Program-made: the position numbers and the translations under genes
The notes under the pieces: generated by a model
The model's input: the letters and a program-made list of their open reading frames with translations, nothing else
Database searches by the model: none
What the model was told of the DNA's origin: nothing
Shown: positions 45,257 to 55,735 of the stretch, piece by piece
How positions within the stretch are numbered: the first letter of the stretch is position 1
Layout of the letters: each line of letters begins with the position of its first letter
NCBI RefSeq assembly: GCF_007786235.1
Contig: NZ_VNFK01000005.1
Coordinates: 1 to 64,000, forward strand
Reading direction: 5' to 3'
From: Paenarthrobacter nitroguajacolicus
Lineage (GTDB): Bacteria > Actinomycetota > Actinomycetes > Actinomycetales > Micrococcaceae
DNA: 64,000 nucleotides

Positions 45257-46765
45257 ATGACCCCGTCACTTACCCAGGAGTTCGCAGAAGTCACGACGAC
45301 GGCAGGAGCCGTCCGTGGTCGCTGGCGGGAAGGCTCCGCAGCCTTCCTCGGGATACCGTACGCCGAACCACCCATCGGGGACCTCCGTTTCGCTGAGCCC
45401 GCGCCGCACCGGCCGTGGGAGGGCGTCAGGGATGCCCTCGACTATGGGGCCACTCCGCAGAGGAAGCTTCCGGACTCGGAGCTGATCATCACTCCCGAGC
45501 CCTCCATTCCCGGTGATTCCATCCTGAACCTCAACGTTTTCACCCCAAGCCCTTCCCGGAACCGGGACAAAGGCCTCCCCGTGCTGGTGTGGATCCATGG
45601 CGGCGGCTTCATTGCTGGTTCGCCGGCGAGCCCCTGGTATGACGGTGGTGCGTTCAACCGGGACGGTGTGGTGACCGTCAGCATCTCCTATCGCCTCGGG
45701 TTCGATGGATTTGGCTGGATTCCGGACGCACCCAACAACCGGGGCGTTCTGGACTGGATCCTCGCCCTTGAATGGGTCCGCGACAACATTGAAGCTTTCG
45801 GCGGGGACCCCTCCCGCGTGACGATTGCGGGTCAGTCCGCTGGAGGGGGAGCGGTGATGACCTTGCTCACGGTGTCTCGTGCCCGGGCACTGTTCGAGAG
45901 GGTCATTTCACTCTCCGGAGTCCCCACCGAGAGGACGCTGGGCCAGGCGGAGGCCGCTGGCCGCCGCCTGGCCCGGCTGGCGGGAGTCGAAGCGACGCGT
46001 GCCGGCTTGTCGGAACCTTCCGAAGAGCGCGTCCTTGAACTGCAGGCGGAGGTAGCGGGGATGGGTAGTTCGCCCGAACAAACAGACCCCATCAGGCCAC
46101 TCGCTGACCTCGTGCGGGACGGACTGGTGTTTGGGCCCGTCGTGGACGGCGTTCTTATTCCTGGGCCAACGGTTGAGGCCATGCGCCTGGGGAATGGTTC
46201 GGACAAGGCTCTGTTGGTGGGCTGCACTGACCACGAGTTCAATATGTCGACGGCGGGCGCCGGCCCGTTGCTGCCCAAGGAGCCGGACGCGGCACTGCTG
46301 GAAAGGTTGGGTGCCTCGCCGGAGATAGCCGAGGCCTACTTGGCAAGCCACGGCGGGCTTCCGAGCGAGGTCCTGGTGGGCCAATACGTTTCCGACAGGA
46401 TTTTCCGCACCCCCACCCTGAACGTTGCCGAGGCTCGTGCCGGATCGGCGGCACCCACGTGGGTTTACCGCTTTGCGTGGCGGTCACCGGTCACCGGGGA
46501 TGCCGGCCACTGCTTCGATATCCCGTTCTTCTTTGATGTGACCACGGCCGAACGTGTGGCCGCGATAGCCGGCGAGGAGCCGCCCTCGGCTTTGGCTGCG
46601 GACGTACACGGAGCGGCAGTGGCCTTCATCCGGGACGGCCAACCGGGGTGGACGCCCTGGGACGCCGGTGACCATCAGGTGCGGGTCTTCGACGAGCCCA
46701 GCATCGACATCGAGGATGGTTACGCAGACGTCCGACTCCTGCAACACATCCCCTCAGCCCGGTAA
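45257..46765 (+). CDS. Type B carboxylesterase
   Basis: This 502-aa alpha/beta hydrolase of the carboxylesterase B family has the oxyanion-hole motif VWIHGGGF, the nucleophile elbow G-Q-S-A-G-G (serine near residue 193) and a late histidine in GDAGHCFDIPFFF. No signal peptide is present, so it acts inside the cell. Coupled to an MFS transporter, it may remove acyl groups from an imported substrate. That role is inferred from context. Confidence 0.88.
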   Translation: MTPSLTQEFAEVTTTAGAVRGRWREGSAAFLGIPYAEPPIGDLRFAEPAPHRPWEGVRDALDYGATPQRKLPDSELIITPEPSIPGDSILNLNVFTPSPSRNRDKGLPVLVWIHGGGFIAGSPASPWYDGGAFNRDGVVTVSISYRLGFDGFGWIPDAPNNRGVLDWILALEWVRDNIEAFGGDPSRVTIAGQSAGGGAVMTLLTVSRARALFERVISLSGVPTERTLGQAEAAGRRLARLAGVEATRAGLSEPSEERVLELQAEVAGMGSSPEQTDPIRPLADLVRDGLVFGPVVDGVLIPGPTVEAMRLGNGSDKALLVGCTDHEFNMSTAGAGPLLPKEPDAALLERLGASPEIAEAYLASHGGLPSEVLVGQYVSDRIFRTPTLNVAEARAGSAAPTWVYRFAWRSPVTGDAGHCFDIPFFFDVTTAERVAAIAGEEPPSALAADVHGAAVAFIRDGQPGWTPWDAGDHQVRVFDEPSIDIEDGYADVRLLQHIPSAR

Positions 46766-46784
46766 ATCCGCCTGACGGGGCCAG

Positions 46785-47681
46785 CTACAGCGCGTAGATG
46801 CTCCACGACGCCGTGTGCCTGGCTCCGGGCTCTAACCGGATCAGGTCCGTTCCGCTGTTGAAGGCGTCCGGAGGACAGGTCATGGGCTCCACAGCCAAGC
46901 CGATGCGGCTGGGGATCGGTGTCGGCTTATCCGCCGTGTGGATCTGCAGCCAAGGGCAGCTTTCGTCCCAGGAGATTCCGACGCCGGTGCCCGCGGGGTC
47001 CCGCAGCGAAAGGCGCGCCAGCCCGCCGTCGAACGCTATTGCGGTAAACGCATGATCGATTTCCGTGCTGCCGATGGCCTTGGCAGCACGGAAATCGAAG
47101 GCGTGGCCGTCCGTGGGCACAACGCCGACAGGCAAGAGCCTGTCCGGTGTCACCTCAAGGAACGAGTCGGCGGCGAACTCAAGGACCCATTGGTCCAGTG
47201 GCGAGGAACCCGCTACCAGGTACGGGTGCGGGCAGACGCCGTAGGGGGCATCGATGTCGGCTGCGTTCACCGCGGAAACGGACGTGTGCAACCCCGCCTC
47301 GTCCAGCACATACCGTGCCTCCAACTCCAGGACGAACGGGTAGCCCGCCGTGGGTCCCACCGCGCACGTCAAGGTGAGCGAACCGGCGTCGGACTCCTTC
47401 GGCGTCCAGTCGAGCGGAAAGGCGAGGCCATGCAGCGCGGTGTCCCGCTCAGGTTCGTTGATCGGCAACTGGTGATCAACGCCGTCGAAACTGTACTTGC
47501 CATCGGCGATCCGGTTGGGCCACGGCGCGGCGATGATGCCACGGTAGTCCGGGATCGGGCCGCCTTCCGGGAAGGGAACCACCAGGTCCCGGCCATCGAA
47601 TGTCAGCCGACGAAGCGCAGCGGCGCGGGCGGTCACGACAGCGGTGTAACCGCCCGCGCTCAGCGTGAATTCGGCGCTCAC
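46785..47681 (-). CDS. Aldose 1-epimerase family protein
   Basis: This 298-aa protein is a galactose-mutarotase-like beta-sandwich. It shows [18 protein letters not shown], the catalytic-type histidine region [24 protein letters not shown] and a late glutamate in [17 protein letters not shown]. Its start overlaps the araA stop (ATGA), so it is the last gene of the araB-araD-araA operon and may interconvert arabinose or another pentose anomer. Confidence 0.88.
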   Translation of the reverse strand: MSAEFTLSAGGYTAVVTARAAALRRLTFDGRDLVVPFPEGGPIPDYRGIIAAPWPNRIADGKYSFDGVDHQLPINEPERDTALHGLAFPLDWTPKESDAGSLTLTCAVGPTAGYPFVLELEARYVLDEAGLHTSVSAVNAADIDAPYGVCPHPYLVAGSSPLDQWVLEFAADSFLEVTPDRLLPVGVVPTDGHAFDFRAAKAIGSTEIDHAFTAIAFDGGLARLSLRDPAGTGVGISWDESCPWLQIHTADKPTPIPSRIGLAVEPMTCPPDAFNSGTDLIRLEPGARHTASWSIYAL

Positions 47682-49198
47682 AGGCCGCCGGCCAGCTTGT
47701 AGTACGCCGCGTTCCAGTTGAGTTCCTTCTTGAACTGTTTGATGGTGGTGTCCTCATCGATGGTGAGAAGTTCGGTCTTGGCGATTTCGGCGAAGTCCTC
47801 GAACACGTCCAGGCCCACCTGCGTGGACAATACCGTGTGGTGCGCGGCGCCGGCAGTCAGCCACGCAGCCGCCGAGGTAGCGAAGTTGGGCTTCGGCTCC
47901 CAGAGCGCGCGGGCCACCGGAAGGTTGGGGAGCGGTTGGTCAAGGTCGACGACATCCACCACGTTGGCAACCAGGCGGAACCGGTCGCGCATATCGGACA
48001 GCGCCACAACGACGCCTGGGCCAGCGTCCGTATCGAACACCATGCGGACGGGGTCTTCCTTGCCGCCGATGCCCAGCGGGTGGATCTCGACGCGCGGCTT
48101 CTTGGCGGTCAGCGAGGGGCAGACCTCCAGCATGTGCGCACCCAGGATCTTCTCGCTTCCCGGTTCCAGGTGGTACGTGTAGTCCTCCATGAGCGACGCG
48201 CCGCCGGGCAGGTCACCGCCCATGACTTTGGCAGCCCGCACCAGGATGGCGGTTTTCCAGTCGCCCTCCGCGCCGAAGCCGTAGCCGTCAGCCATGAGGC
48301 GCTGGACGGCCATGCCGGGGAGCTGGCGCAGCTCGCCGAGGTCCTCAAAGGAAGTGGTGAACGCTGCGGAACCGTTGGCTTCGAGGAAGCTGCGCAACCC
48401 CAGTTCGATGCGGGCGCTGTACCGCAGCGACTCGTGGCGGGCGCCGCCTGATTTCAGTTCGGCAACCACCTCGTAGAGGCGCTCATACTCTGCCACCAGG
48501 GCATCGACGTCGGACTCTGCTGTGCCGTGAACAGCCTCGGCGAGCTCGTTGACGGACCAGGTGTTCACTGAGACGCCGAAGCGCAGCTCGGCTTCAGTCT
48601 TGTCGCCTTCGGTGACGGCGACATTGCGCATGTTGTCGCCAAAACGGGTCAGCTTCAAGGTGCGGACGGCGGCCCAGCCCGCCGAGGCGCGCTGCCACGC
48701 GCCCACCTGGCGGGCGACCTCAGGATTGCTGACATGCCCGACGACGGTCTTCCGCGGCACGCCGAGGCGCGACTGGATGTACCCGAACTCGCGGTCACCG
48801 TGCGCAGCCTGGTTAAGGTTCATGAAGTCGAAATCGATGTCCGCCCACGGCAGGTCGCGGTTGGCCTGGGTGTGGAGGTGCAGGAGCGGTTTGCGGAGGG
48901 CGTCGAGGCCCTGGATCCACATCTTTGCGGGGCTGAACGTGTGCATCCAGGCGGTCACGCCGATCACGGCGTCGTCCGCGTTGGCCTCGAGTGCAGTGCG
49001 GCGGATGGCATCGGAATCAGTGAGGACCGGCTTCCACACGAGCTTGACGGGAATGTTGCTGTTGGCGTTGAGGACGTTGGCGATCTCCTGCGATTGCGCT
49101 GCGACCTGCTTCAGGACGTCCTCGCCATAAAGGTGCTGGCTGCCCGTGAGGAACCAGACTTCGTACTGTTCGAGGGAGGTGTTGTTGGCGTTGGGCAT
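47678..49198 (-). CDS. araA: L-arabinose isomerase
   Basis: This 506-aa protein is Ara[15 protein letters not shown] at the start, [32 protein letters not shown], and the metal ligands in the [17 protein letters not shown] and MEDYTYHL segments. It converts L-arabinose to L-ribulose. AGGAG precedes the ATG at 49198. It lies 49 bp behind araD in the operon. Confidence 0.96.
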   Translation of the reverse strand: MPNANNTSLEQYEVWFLTGSQHLYGEDVLKQVAAQSQEIANVLNANSNIPVKLVWKPVLTDSDAIRRTALEANADDAVIGVTAWMHTFSPAKMWIQGLDALRKPLLHLHTQANRDLPWADIDFDFMNLNQAAHGDREFGYIQSRLGVPRKTVVGHVSNPEVARQVGAWQRASAGWAAVRTLKLTRFGDNMRNVAVTEGDKTEAELRFGVSVNTWSVNELAEAVHGTAESDVDALVAEYERLYEVVAELKSGGARHESLRYSARIELGLRSFLEANGSAAFTTSFEDLGELRQLPGMAVQRLMADGYGFGAEGDWKTAILVRAAKVMGGDLPGGASLMEDYTYHLEPGSEKILGAHMLEVCPSLTAKKPRVEIHPLGIGGKEDPVRMVFDTDAGPGVVVALSDMRDRFRLVANVVDVVDLDQPLPNLPVARALWEPKPNFATSAAAWLTAGAAHHTVLSTQVGLDVFEDFAEIAKTELLTIDEDTTIKQFKKELNWNAAYYKLAGGL

Positions 49199-49247
49199 TC
49201 TCGGGGCTCCTGAAGTGTTGTGGTGGCGGGGCTAAAGCTGCGTCGCG

Positions 49248-49955
49248 TTAGCGGCCGTAGACGTTTTGGTAGCGGTCGTACAGGGATTCGATCTTGGCTT
49301 GATCAATGGGCAGGGGATCGCCGAGCTGGCGCGAAATGTGGACCGTCCTGGCCACTTCCTCGCACATGACCGCGGCTTTGACCGCCTCGCGGGCGGACTT
49401 GCCGATGGTGAAGGGCCCGTGGTTCTGCATGAGCACTGCGGGGGAGTGGGAGTTCTTGAGCGTCTCCACGATTCCCTGGCCGATCGAGTCATCGCCGATC
49501 AGGGCGAACGGTCCCACCGGTATGGGGCCACCAAATTCGTCGCCCATCATGGTGAGGACGCAGGGGATTTCTTCTCCACGGGCCGCCCACGCCGTGGCGT
49601 AGGTGGAGTGCGTGTGCACCACGCCGCCTACCTCGGGCATGTGCCGGTAGACGTAGGCGTGCGCAGCGGTGTCCGAGGACGGTGAGAGGTCCGGGTTGCC
49701 CCAGTCGACGGTGCCGCCACTGCCAGTGTTGATCCCGCGGACCGGTGTGCCGTAAAGGTCCGTGACCACCATGAGCTCCGGGGTGAGGTCGTCGTAGGAA
49801 ACTCCGGAGGGCTTGATGACCATCAGGTCGTGGCCAGGGATGCGGCCCGACACATTGCCGGCGGTCCACACGACAAGTTCGTAGCGGGTCAGTTCGGCGT
49901 GGAGCTCGCAGACGTCCTTGCGGACCCGCGCGATGGTCTCCAAGAGGGCGCTCAT
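49248..49955 (-). CDS. araD: L-ribulose-5-phosphate 4-epimerase
   Basis: This 235-aa class II aldolase-family protein has WTAGNVSGRIPGHDLMVIKPSGVSYDDLTPE, the zinc-binding HTHSTYATAWA, and NHGPFTIGKSA, typical of AraD. It converts L-ribulose-5-phosphate to D-xylulose-5-phosphate. Its ATG overlaps the araB stop (ATGA). Confidence 0.94.
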   Translation of the reverse strand: MSALLETIARVRKDVCELHAELTRYELVVWTAGNVSGRIPGHDLMVIKPSGVSYDDLTPELMVVTDLYGTPVRGINTGSGGTVDWGNPDLSPSSDTAAHAYVYRHMPEVGGVVHTHSTYATAWAARGEEIPCVLTMMGDEFGGPIPVGPFALIGDDSIGQGIVETLKNSHSPAVLMQNHGPFTIGKSAREAVKAAVMCEEVARTVHISRQLGDPLPIDQAKIESLYDRYQNVYGR

Positions 49956-51688
49956 GCGTTGGCCCCTTCCAGGGTGTTCGTCTGGTTCGCTGTATCCTGG
50001 GTTGCCGAGCCTTGGATGGCGGCACGCTGGATGGCTTTGAGGCGGTGCATGACGTTGTTGGCCCCGCGGCCGAAGTAGTCGTGGAGCTCTTTGTACTCTT
50101 GAAAAAGGACCTCGTACGCGGCGACATTTTCCGGGATGGGCGTGTAGACAGAGCCGGGGGCCGCAGCCATGGAAGCGGCGGCTTCGCGGATGTCCTTGTA
50201 CTTCCCGCCAGCCACGGCCGCGTGGATGGCGGAGCCCAGAGCCGGGCCCTGTTCCGATCCGATCGTGGAGAGCTGCAGGCCGGTGATATCGGCGTAGACC
50301 TGCATCAGGAATTTGTTCTTCAAGAGTCCACCTGCCACGATGAACTCCTTGACCGGGACGCCGGAATCGCGGAAGGCATCCACGATGGTCCGCGTGCCGA
50401 ACGCCGTGGCTTCCAGCAGCGCACGGTAGGTGTCCTCAGGCTTGGTGGCCAAGGTCTGGCCCACCACGACGCCGGAAAGTTCGTGGTCCACCAGCACTGA
50501 ACGGTTGCCCGAGTGCCAGTCCAAGGCAATCAGGCCGTGCTCGCCGATGGCCTGCTTCTCTGCGAGTTCCGTGAGGTATCCGTGGATTCCCAGGCCCTTC
50601 TCTGCTGCGGCCTGGTGGTATTCGGGCGGTACGCCGTTCTTGGTGAACCAGCCGAAGATGTCGCCCACTCCGGACTGGCCGGCTTCGTAGCCCCACAAGC
50701 CGTCAACGATTCCGCCATCTACAACGCCGCACATGCCCGGGACTTCGCGCAGGACGTCGCCATTCATGACGTGGCAGGTGGAGGTTCCCATGATCGCGAC
50801 GAGCTGGCCGGGTTCCACGGCGTTGGCAGCAGGTGCACTGACATGGGCGTCCACGTTGCCTACCGCCACAGCGATACCCGCCGGGAGCCCGGTCCATCCC
50901 GCGGCTTCTTCGGTGAGGAAGCCGGCGGCGTCGCCCAGGCGGCCAATCGTGTGCTCCAGCTTTGCGCTGACAAAGTCTTTGAAATCAGGGTTGAGTGCTT
51001 CCAGGAAGTCCTCGGACGGATACTGTCCGTCCTGGTAGATGCCCTTGTAGCCGGCAGTGCACGCGTTGCGGACGTAGCTGCCGCAGAGCTGCCAGACGAT
51101 CCAGTCCGCCGCTTCAACCCAGTGCTCCATGGCAGCGTAGACTTCCGGGTCTTCCTCCAGGAGCTGCAGGCCCTTGGCAAATTCCCATTCAGAGGAGATC
51201 AGGCCACCGTAGCGGGGGAGCCAGGATTCGCCGCGATCTTCGGCGAGCTGGTTGATGCGGTCCGCCTGTGGCTGCGCGGCGTGGTGCCGCCACAGCTTCA
51301 CAAAGGCGTGCGGCCGGTTCGCGAAGCGTTCCAGTTCGTTCAGTGGCGTGCCGTCCGCCGTCGTCGGAACCATGGTGCACGCCGTGAAGTCAGTGGCGAT
51401 GCCCACCACATTGGCCGGGTTGATTCCAGCATTGGCGACGGCGGCCGGTACTGCGTTGCGAAGGACGTCGCGGTAGTCGTTGGGCACCTGAAGCGCCCAG
51501 TCAGCGGGCAATCGCTGGCTGCTGCCGGGCAGGCTTTCCGTCACGACGGCATGCGGATACTCGAACACGCCGTTTCCGAGCTCGGTGCCATCCGATACAC
51601 GCACCACGACGGCGCGTCCGGACAAAGTGCCGTAATCCACACCGATGACAAACTGCTCGTCGAGCGGGAGGTTTTCAGAGGTATTCAT
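49952..51688 (-). CDS. araB: Ribulokinase
   Basis: This protein of about 578 aa is an FGGY kinase of the AraB type: FVIGVDYGTLSGRAVVV near the start, VVGIATDFTACTMVP, AVGNVDAHVSAPAA, VAIMGTSTCHVM and the C-terminal VAGGLLKNKFLMQVYAD. It phosphorylates L-ribulose. The ATG at 51688 begins the conserved protein; the frame runs 24 codons further into the operator region. It is the first gene of araBDA-galM. Confidence 0.95.
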   Translation of the reverse strand: MNTSENLPLDEQFVIGVDYGTLSGRAVVVRVSDGTELGNGVFEYPHAVVTESLPGSSQRLPADWALQVPNDYRDVLRNAVPAAVANAGINPANVVGIATDFTACTMVPTTADGTPLNELERFANRPHAFVKLWRHHAAQPQADRINQLAEDRGESWLPRYGGLISSEWEFAKGLQLLEEDPEVYAAMEHWVEAADWIVWQLCGSYVRNACTAGYKGIYQDGQYPSEDFLEALNPDFKDFVSAKLEHTIGRLGDAAGFLTEEAAGWTGLPAGIAVAVGNVDAHVSAPAANAVEPGQLVAIMGTSTCHVMNGDVLREVPGMCGVVDGGIVDGLWGYEAGQSGVGDIFGWFTKNGVPPEYHQAAAEKGLGIHGYLTELAEKQAIGEHGLIALDWHSGNRSVLVDHELSGVVVGQTLATKPEDTYRALLEATAFGTRTIVDAFRDSGVPVKEFIVAGGLLKNKFLMQVYADITGLQLSTIGSEQGPALGSAIHAAVAGGKYKDIREAAASMAAAPGSVYTPIPENVAAYEVLFQEYKELHDYFGRGANNVMHRLKAIQRAAIQGSATQDTANQTNTLEGANA

Positions 51689-51760
51689 GGGTCTCCATCC
51701 GGCTGGCCAGGGCCTCATTGCCGGGGGTCGGGGTGGAAAACTGAAGAAGGTCTGATGCAA

Positions 51761-51776
51761 TTGTTAGCGCTCACAA
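51761..51776. promoter_or_regulatory. LacI-type operator before araB
   Basis: TTGTTAGCGCTCACAA is a palindrome with seven of eight pairs matching around the GC centre typical of LacI/GalR sites. It lies 72 bases before the araB start and just downstream of the LacI-family gene that ends at 51833. Candidate binding site for that regulator. Confidence 0.7.
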
Positions 51777-51832
51777 CTTTGATGTCAAGAGGCTCCCTGG
51801 CGCATGTCACTGTTCTCTCGCCCCCAGAGGGG

Positions 51833-52873
51833 TTAGTTGCTGAGCCGCGCTGTGGTCTCGCGGACGACCAAGCGGGGTGTCACCGTGATGGGGGTGCCCG
51901 GCGCGCCACTTTCCAGGCGATCCAGAAGCAGGCCGATGCAGCGCTGGCCGAGTTCCTCAAAGTCCTGGGCAACGGTAGTCAGCGGGGGAATGAAGTAAGC
52001 CGACTCCGGTTGGTCGTCGAAGCCCACAATGCTGATGTCCTTTGGCACGTGAACCCCTGCTTCATGGAACGCCCGGAGGACGCCAAGGGCCATCTGGTCG
52101 TTGGCGACGAACAGCGCACTCACGGAGCGGTCGGCAGCAATTTTCAGGCCTTCCCTGTAACCGCATTCGGCGCTCCAATCGCCCTCGATCAGGGTGGTTG
52201 GCTCAAGTCCTGCGTCGGTCAACGCGTCCCGCCAGCCGTCGATCCGGGCAGCGGCATCAATCCAATCAGTTGGCCCGGAGAGGTGTCCGATGCGCTGGTG
52301 TCCCAGATCCAGGAGGTGCCGGACGGCAAGCAGGGCGCCTTGCCGCTGGTCAACGGTGGCTCCGCTGAGGTGTTCATCCCCGATTGACCCCACGGCCACC
52401 AGCGGGACCTGGGACGTGATGTCCTTGAGGACGTCAAACGTACCCGGGTGGGGGACGGTCACCACAATGCCGTCGACGCCCTGGTCCATGAAGTGGGCTA
52501 TGGCGTCCTTGATGGTCTCCGGCGTGACTTCCCGCAGGGCTGCCACGCTGACGAAATAGCCCGCGTCCCTCGCTGCCTGTTGGACTCCCAGCAGGGTGTG
52601 GGATGGCCCATACTGGGCCATTTCGCTGCCGAGCACTCCGATGGTTTGGGAGCGCCGGGTCACCAGGCTGCGGGCGGCCGTGTTGCGGCGGTAGCCAAGT
52701 TCCGTGATGGCTTGTTCCACGCGTTCGCGGGTCTTGGAACTTACGTTGGGGTGATTGTTCAGAACCCGCGAGACCGTCTGGTGGGAGACTCCCGCCACGC
52801 GGGCCACGTCCTCCATGACGGGAGGTCGGATCGGTGCAGATTGTTCAGAGCTCACCCTGTCACGATAGAGCAC
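51833..52873 (-). CDS. LacI family regulator of pentose genes
   Basis: This protein of up to 346 aa has a LacI helix-turn-helix (PVMEDVARVAGVSHQTVSRVLNNHPNVS) and hinge, then the effector domain (TIGVLGSEMAQYGPSHTLLG, ISIVGFDDQPESAYFIPPLTTV). Start uncertain: GTG 52873 or GTG 52855, neither with a clear ribosome binding site. It stands between xylB and araB on the same strand, 144 bp before araB, and probably represses the ara operon through the palindrome at 51761. Confidence 0.9.
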   Translation of the reverse strand: MLYRDRVSSEQSAPIRPPVMEDVARVAGVSHQTVSRVLNNHPNVSSKTRERVEQAITELGYRRNTAARSLVTRRSQTIGVLGSEMAQYGPSHTLLGVQQAARDAGYFVSVAALREVTPETIKDAIAHFMDQGVDGIVVTVPHPGTFDVLKDITSQVPLVAVGSIGDEHLSGATVDQRQGALLAVRHLLDLGHQRIGHLSGPTDWIDAAARIDGWRDALTDAGLEPTTLIEGDWSAECGYREGLKIAADRSVSALFVANDQMALGVLRAFHEAGVHVPKDISIVGFDDQPESAYFIPPLTTVAQDFEELGQRCIGLLLDRLESGAPGTPITVTPRLVVRETTARLSN

Positions 52874-52885
52874 AAGCTGCGCTGA

Positions 52886-54316
52886 TCAGCCCATGGCCAC
52901 CCCGGCGGCGTAACGCCGATACCTCGTCAGGAAGGGCGCTGGCCCATCAGAGTTCAGGGGGCTCACCTCGACGCCTTCCAACGCCCAATCAGGCAGTTGC
53001 CCCGTGAGAACCCCGGCTGCTTGCCGGGCGGCGCCGTCGGCCACGTATTCTCCGGGATTCGGGACGAACACTGGCAGGCCGAACACTGAGGCAGCCACCT
53101 GCTGCACAGCTTCCGATTGGGCGCCGCCACCCACCAGGATGATGCGCTGCGCGGCGACCCCTTGTGCCTGCAACGCTGCCAAACCGTCGGCCAATGAGCA
53201 GAGGACACCCTCCACCGCAGCCCGGGCCAGGTTGGCTGGGGTGTAGTTGGAGAGAGTGAGGCCGTGGAGGGAACCCGAGGCATCGGGAAGGTTGGGCGTC
53301 CGTTCACCCTCGAAATACGGAACAAGTGTCAGGCCGTTGGCTCCCTCCGGGGCGGAAAGCGCGAGTTCTCCAAGTTCCGTGAGGTTTACGCCAAGCAGCG
53401 CAGCTGTCGCGTCGAAGATCCGGGTGGCATTAAGCGTGCAGGCAAGCGGAAGGAAGTTTCCGGTCGCGTCCGCGAAGCCAGCCACCAGACCGGAAGCGTC
53501 CCGGGCGGGGACGTCCGATACCGCGAACACGGTCCCCGATGTGCCGATCGAAATGACGACGTCCCCGACGGCGGCACTGACGCCCAGGCCCGCTGCGGCG
53601 TTGTCGCCCGCGCCCGGACCGATCAATGCGCCCGTGGGAGTCTTGCCCGTAGTTTCAAAAGGTCCGACGACGGTTGGCAGCACCGGGACATGGCCCAGGG
53701 TGCTCTTGAGGACATCGGGCAGGTAGTCCCCGGTGATGGCCGAAAAGTAGCCCGTGCCCGAGGCGTCGGAACGGTCGGTCCTGAGCAGCTCCAAGGACTG
53801 AGGTCCGGTCCCTGGACCGTGACCGGCCAAGCGCCAGGAGAGCCAATCGTGGGGAAGGCACACTGCGGCTGTGCGCTGAGCGTTGGCGGGCTCATTCCGG
53901 GCCAGCCAACGGAGCTTGGTGGCGGTCAAGGAAGCCACTGGGACGGTTCCGGTGCTGGATGCCAAGAATGAGGCCCCGGCAGCAGCATCGCCATCACCGG
54001 CTTCGATGATGAGTTGGTCAGCGTCTGGTGCCGAACGGGTGTCGTTCCAGAGCAGGGCCGGTCGAACCACATCGCCGGATTCGTCCAGGCACACCATGCC
54101 ATGTTGCTGTCCGCCTATGGACACGGCCTCGACGTCGTCCAGGCCACCGGCCTGTGAGATCGCTTCCTGCAGGGCAGTCCACCAGTGTTCGGGGTGGACC
54201 TCCGTGCCGTCAGGATGGGAGGCCCGGCCCTGACGCACCAAGGCCCCCGTGGCTGTGTCCCTGATGACCACCTTGCAGGACTGGGTGGAGCTATCGATCC
54301 CGGCTACGAGAGGCAT
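52886..54316 (-). CDS. xylB: Xylulokinase
   Basis: This 476-aa FGGY kinase has [15 protein letters not shown] at the start, the substrate motif [30 protein letters not shown] and the C-terminal [16 protein letters not shown]. It phosphorylates D-xylulose, the product of the adjacent xylose isomerase. The order xylA-xylB with an 88-bp gap containing a hairpin suggests one operon with partial termination. The LacI gene follows 12 bp later. Confidence 0.94.
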   Translation of the reverse strand: MPLVAGIDSSTQSCKVVIRDTATGALVRQGRASHPDGTEVHPEHWWTALQEAISQAGGLDDVEAVSIGGQQHGMVCLDESGDVVRPALLWNDTRSAPDADQLIIEAGDGDAAAGASFLASSTGTVPVASLTATKLRWLARNEPANAQRTAAVCLPHDWLSWRLAGHGPGTGPQSLELLRTDRSDASGTGYFSAITGDYLPDVLKSTLGHVPVLPTVVGPFETTGKTPTGALIGPGAGDNAAAGLGVSAAVGDVVISIGTSGTVFAVSDVPARDASGLVAGFADATGNFLPLACTLNATRIFDATAALLGVNLTELGELALSAPEGANGLTLVPYFEGERTPNLPDASGSLHGLTLSNYTPANLARAAVEGVLCSLADGLAALQAQGVAAQRIILVGGGAQSEAVQQVAASVFGLPVFVPNPGEYVADGAARQAAGVLTGQLPDWALEGVEVSPLNSDGPAPFLTRYRRYAAGVAMG

Positions 54317-54345
54317 GCGTTTGTTCCTTTGGGGGGACCGGCGCC

Positions 54346-54376
54346 GGGCTTGCCAAAGAATAATCCTGGCAAGCCC
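54346..54376 (-). terminator. Intergenic hairpin between xylA and xylB
   Basis: A perfect 10-bp stem (GGGCTTGCCA / TGGCAAGCCC) with an 11-nt AT-rich loop lies between xylA and xylB. As both genes face the same way it could be an attenuating terminator or an mRNA-stabilising element that sets the xylA:xylB ratio. Confidence 0.65.
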
Positions 54377-54404
54377 GTCGACGGGGTTGAGGTGGATGGA
54401 GTGG

Positions 54405-55592
54405 TTAGCGGGAACCGAGCAGGTGCTCGATGGCCAGCTGGTTGAGACGGACGAAAGCGAACGAGCGCTCGGCGGCCTTGTCGGCGTCGAACGTTTCGAA
54501 CGCGCTGGCGTCAGCCAGCAGGTCCGCGGTGGTCTCGCCGGCGTTCAAGGTGGTCTCGCCCAGCTCGAACACGCCCGAGGTGGCCAGCGCTTCCTGGACC
54601 TCGGGATCCGCACGGAAAGCAAGGGCGCGTTCCTTCAGCAGGAGGTACATGGACATGTTGGACTTGGCTGATTCCCACACACCGTCGTAGCCATCGGTGC
54701 GGGACGGCTTGTAGTCGAAGTGCCGGGGGCCGTCGTACTTCGGTCCGCCGTTGGGGAAGCCGTTCTCCAGCAGGTCCACGGTGAAGAAAGCGCTGGTGAG
54801 GTCGCCGTGTCCGAAGACGAGGTCTTGGTCGTACTTGATACCGCGCTGCCCGTTGAGGTCGATGTGGAAGAGCTTTCCGGCCCACAGGGCCTGTGCAATT
54901 CCGTGCGTGAAGTTCAGGCCGGCCATCTGCTCGTGGCCCGTCTCCGGGTTGAGGCCCACGATGTCGCCGTGTTCCAGCTGCGCAATGAACGCCAAGCCGT
55001 GGCCAACGGTGGGCAGGAAGATGTCGCCGCGGGGTTCGTTCGGCTTGGGCTCAAGGGCGATGCGCAGGCCGTAGCCCTTTTCCTTGATGTAGCCGGCCGC
55101 GGTGTCCACGCCTTCCTTCATGCGGTCCAGCGCTGCGGAGAGGTCCTTGGAACCGTCGTATTCACTGCCTTCGCGGCCTCCCCACATGACGAACGTCTCG
55201 GCGCCCAGTTCAGCGGCGAGGTCGATGTTACGAAGGATCTTGCTCAGCGCGAAGCGGCGAACGGCACGGTCGTTCGAAGTGAATCCGCCGTCCTTGAAGA
55301 CCGGGTGGCTGAAGAGGTTGGTGGTCACCATCGGAGTCTTCAGGCCGGTCTCCGCCAATGCTGCCTTGAAGTTCTTCAAGATCAGGTCGCGCTCGGAGGC
55401 GGTGGCGTCGAAGGGGATCAAGTCATTGTCGTGGAAGGTGATGCCATACGCCCCGAGTTCACTGAGCTTGTGTACGGCTTCCACGGGATCCAATGCGGGG
55501 CGGGTAGCTACACCGAAGGGATCAGCGCCAGTCCAACCGACGGTCCAAAGGCCAAAGGTGAAGCGGTCCTGGGGGGTGGGCTGCGGGGTCAT
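54405..55592 (-). CDS. xylA: Xylose isomerase
   Basis: This 395-aa protein is an actinobacterial class I XylA. It shows [18 protein letters not shown], the catalytic-histidine region [36 protein letters not shown] (metal ligand), [15 protein letters not shown] and FHIDLNGQ. It converts D-xylose to D-xylulose. The ATG at 55592 has an excellent AAAGGAG six bases upstream. Confidence 0.97.
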   Translation of the reverse strand: MTPQPTPQDRFTFGLWTVGWTGADPFGVATRPALDPVEAVHKLSELGAYGITFHDNDLIPFDATASERDLILKNFKAALAETGLKTPMVTTNLFSHPVFKDGGFTSNDRAVRRFALSKILRNIDLAAELGAETFVMWGGREGSEYDGSKDLSAALDRMKEGVDTAAGYIKEKGYGLRIALEPKPNEPRGDIFLPTVGHGLAFIAQLEHGDIVGLNPETGHEQMAGLNFTHGIAQALWAGKLFHIDLNGQRGIKYDQDLVFGHGDLTSAFFTVDLLENGFPNGGPKYDGPRHFDYKPSRTDGYDGVWESAKSNMSMYLLLKERALAFRADPEVQEALATSGVFELGETTLNAGETTADLLADASAFETFDADKAAERSFAFVRLNQLAIEHLLGSR

Positions 55593-55622
55593 TTTTGCTC
55601 CTTTGCAAAGCACTGGGGAGGT

Positions 55623-55662
55623 GTGGAAGTTTTCCACTCCAATTAGTTTTCAATCTGAACTA
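55623..55662. promoter_or_regulatory. Candidate xyl operators
   Basis: Two inverted repeats lie side by side between xylA and the divergent ROK gene: GTGGAA-GTT-TTCCAC (55623-55637) and TAGTT-N9-AACTA (55644-55662). The second resembles XylR-type sites built on TTAGTTT. The surrounding 70 bp is AT-rich for this genome. Confidence 0.5.
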
Positions 55663-55735
55663 TATGGGGGATGATGGATCATGGTCAATGGAAGTCAGCA
55701 AAAAAACTTCGAATCCGCAGGGAGGTCCCACGCCC

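Noticed and set aside
50513..52387. 624-codon open frame on the plus strand
   Set aside because: It runs antisense through araB and the LacI gene, both with clear family motifs. Its composition is that of a reverse-frame shadow in high-GC DNA.
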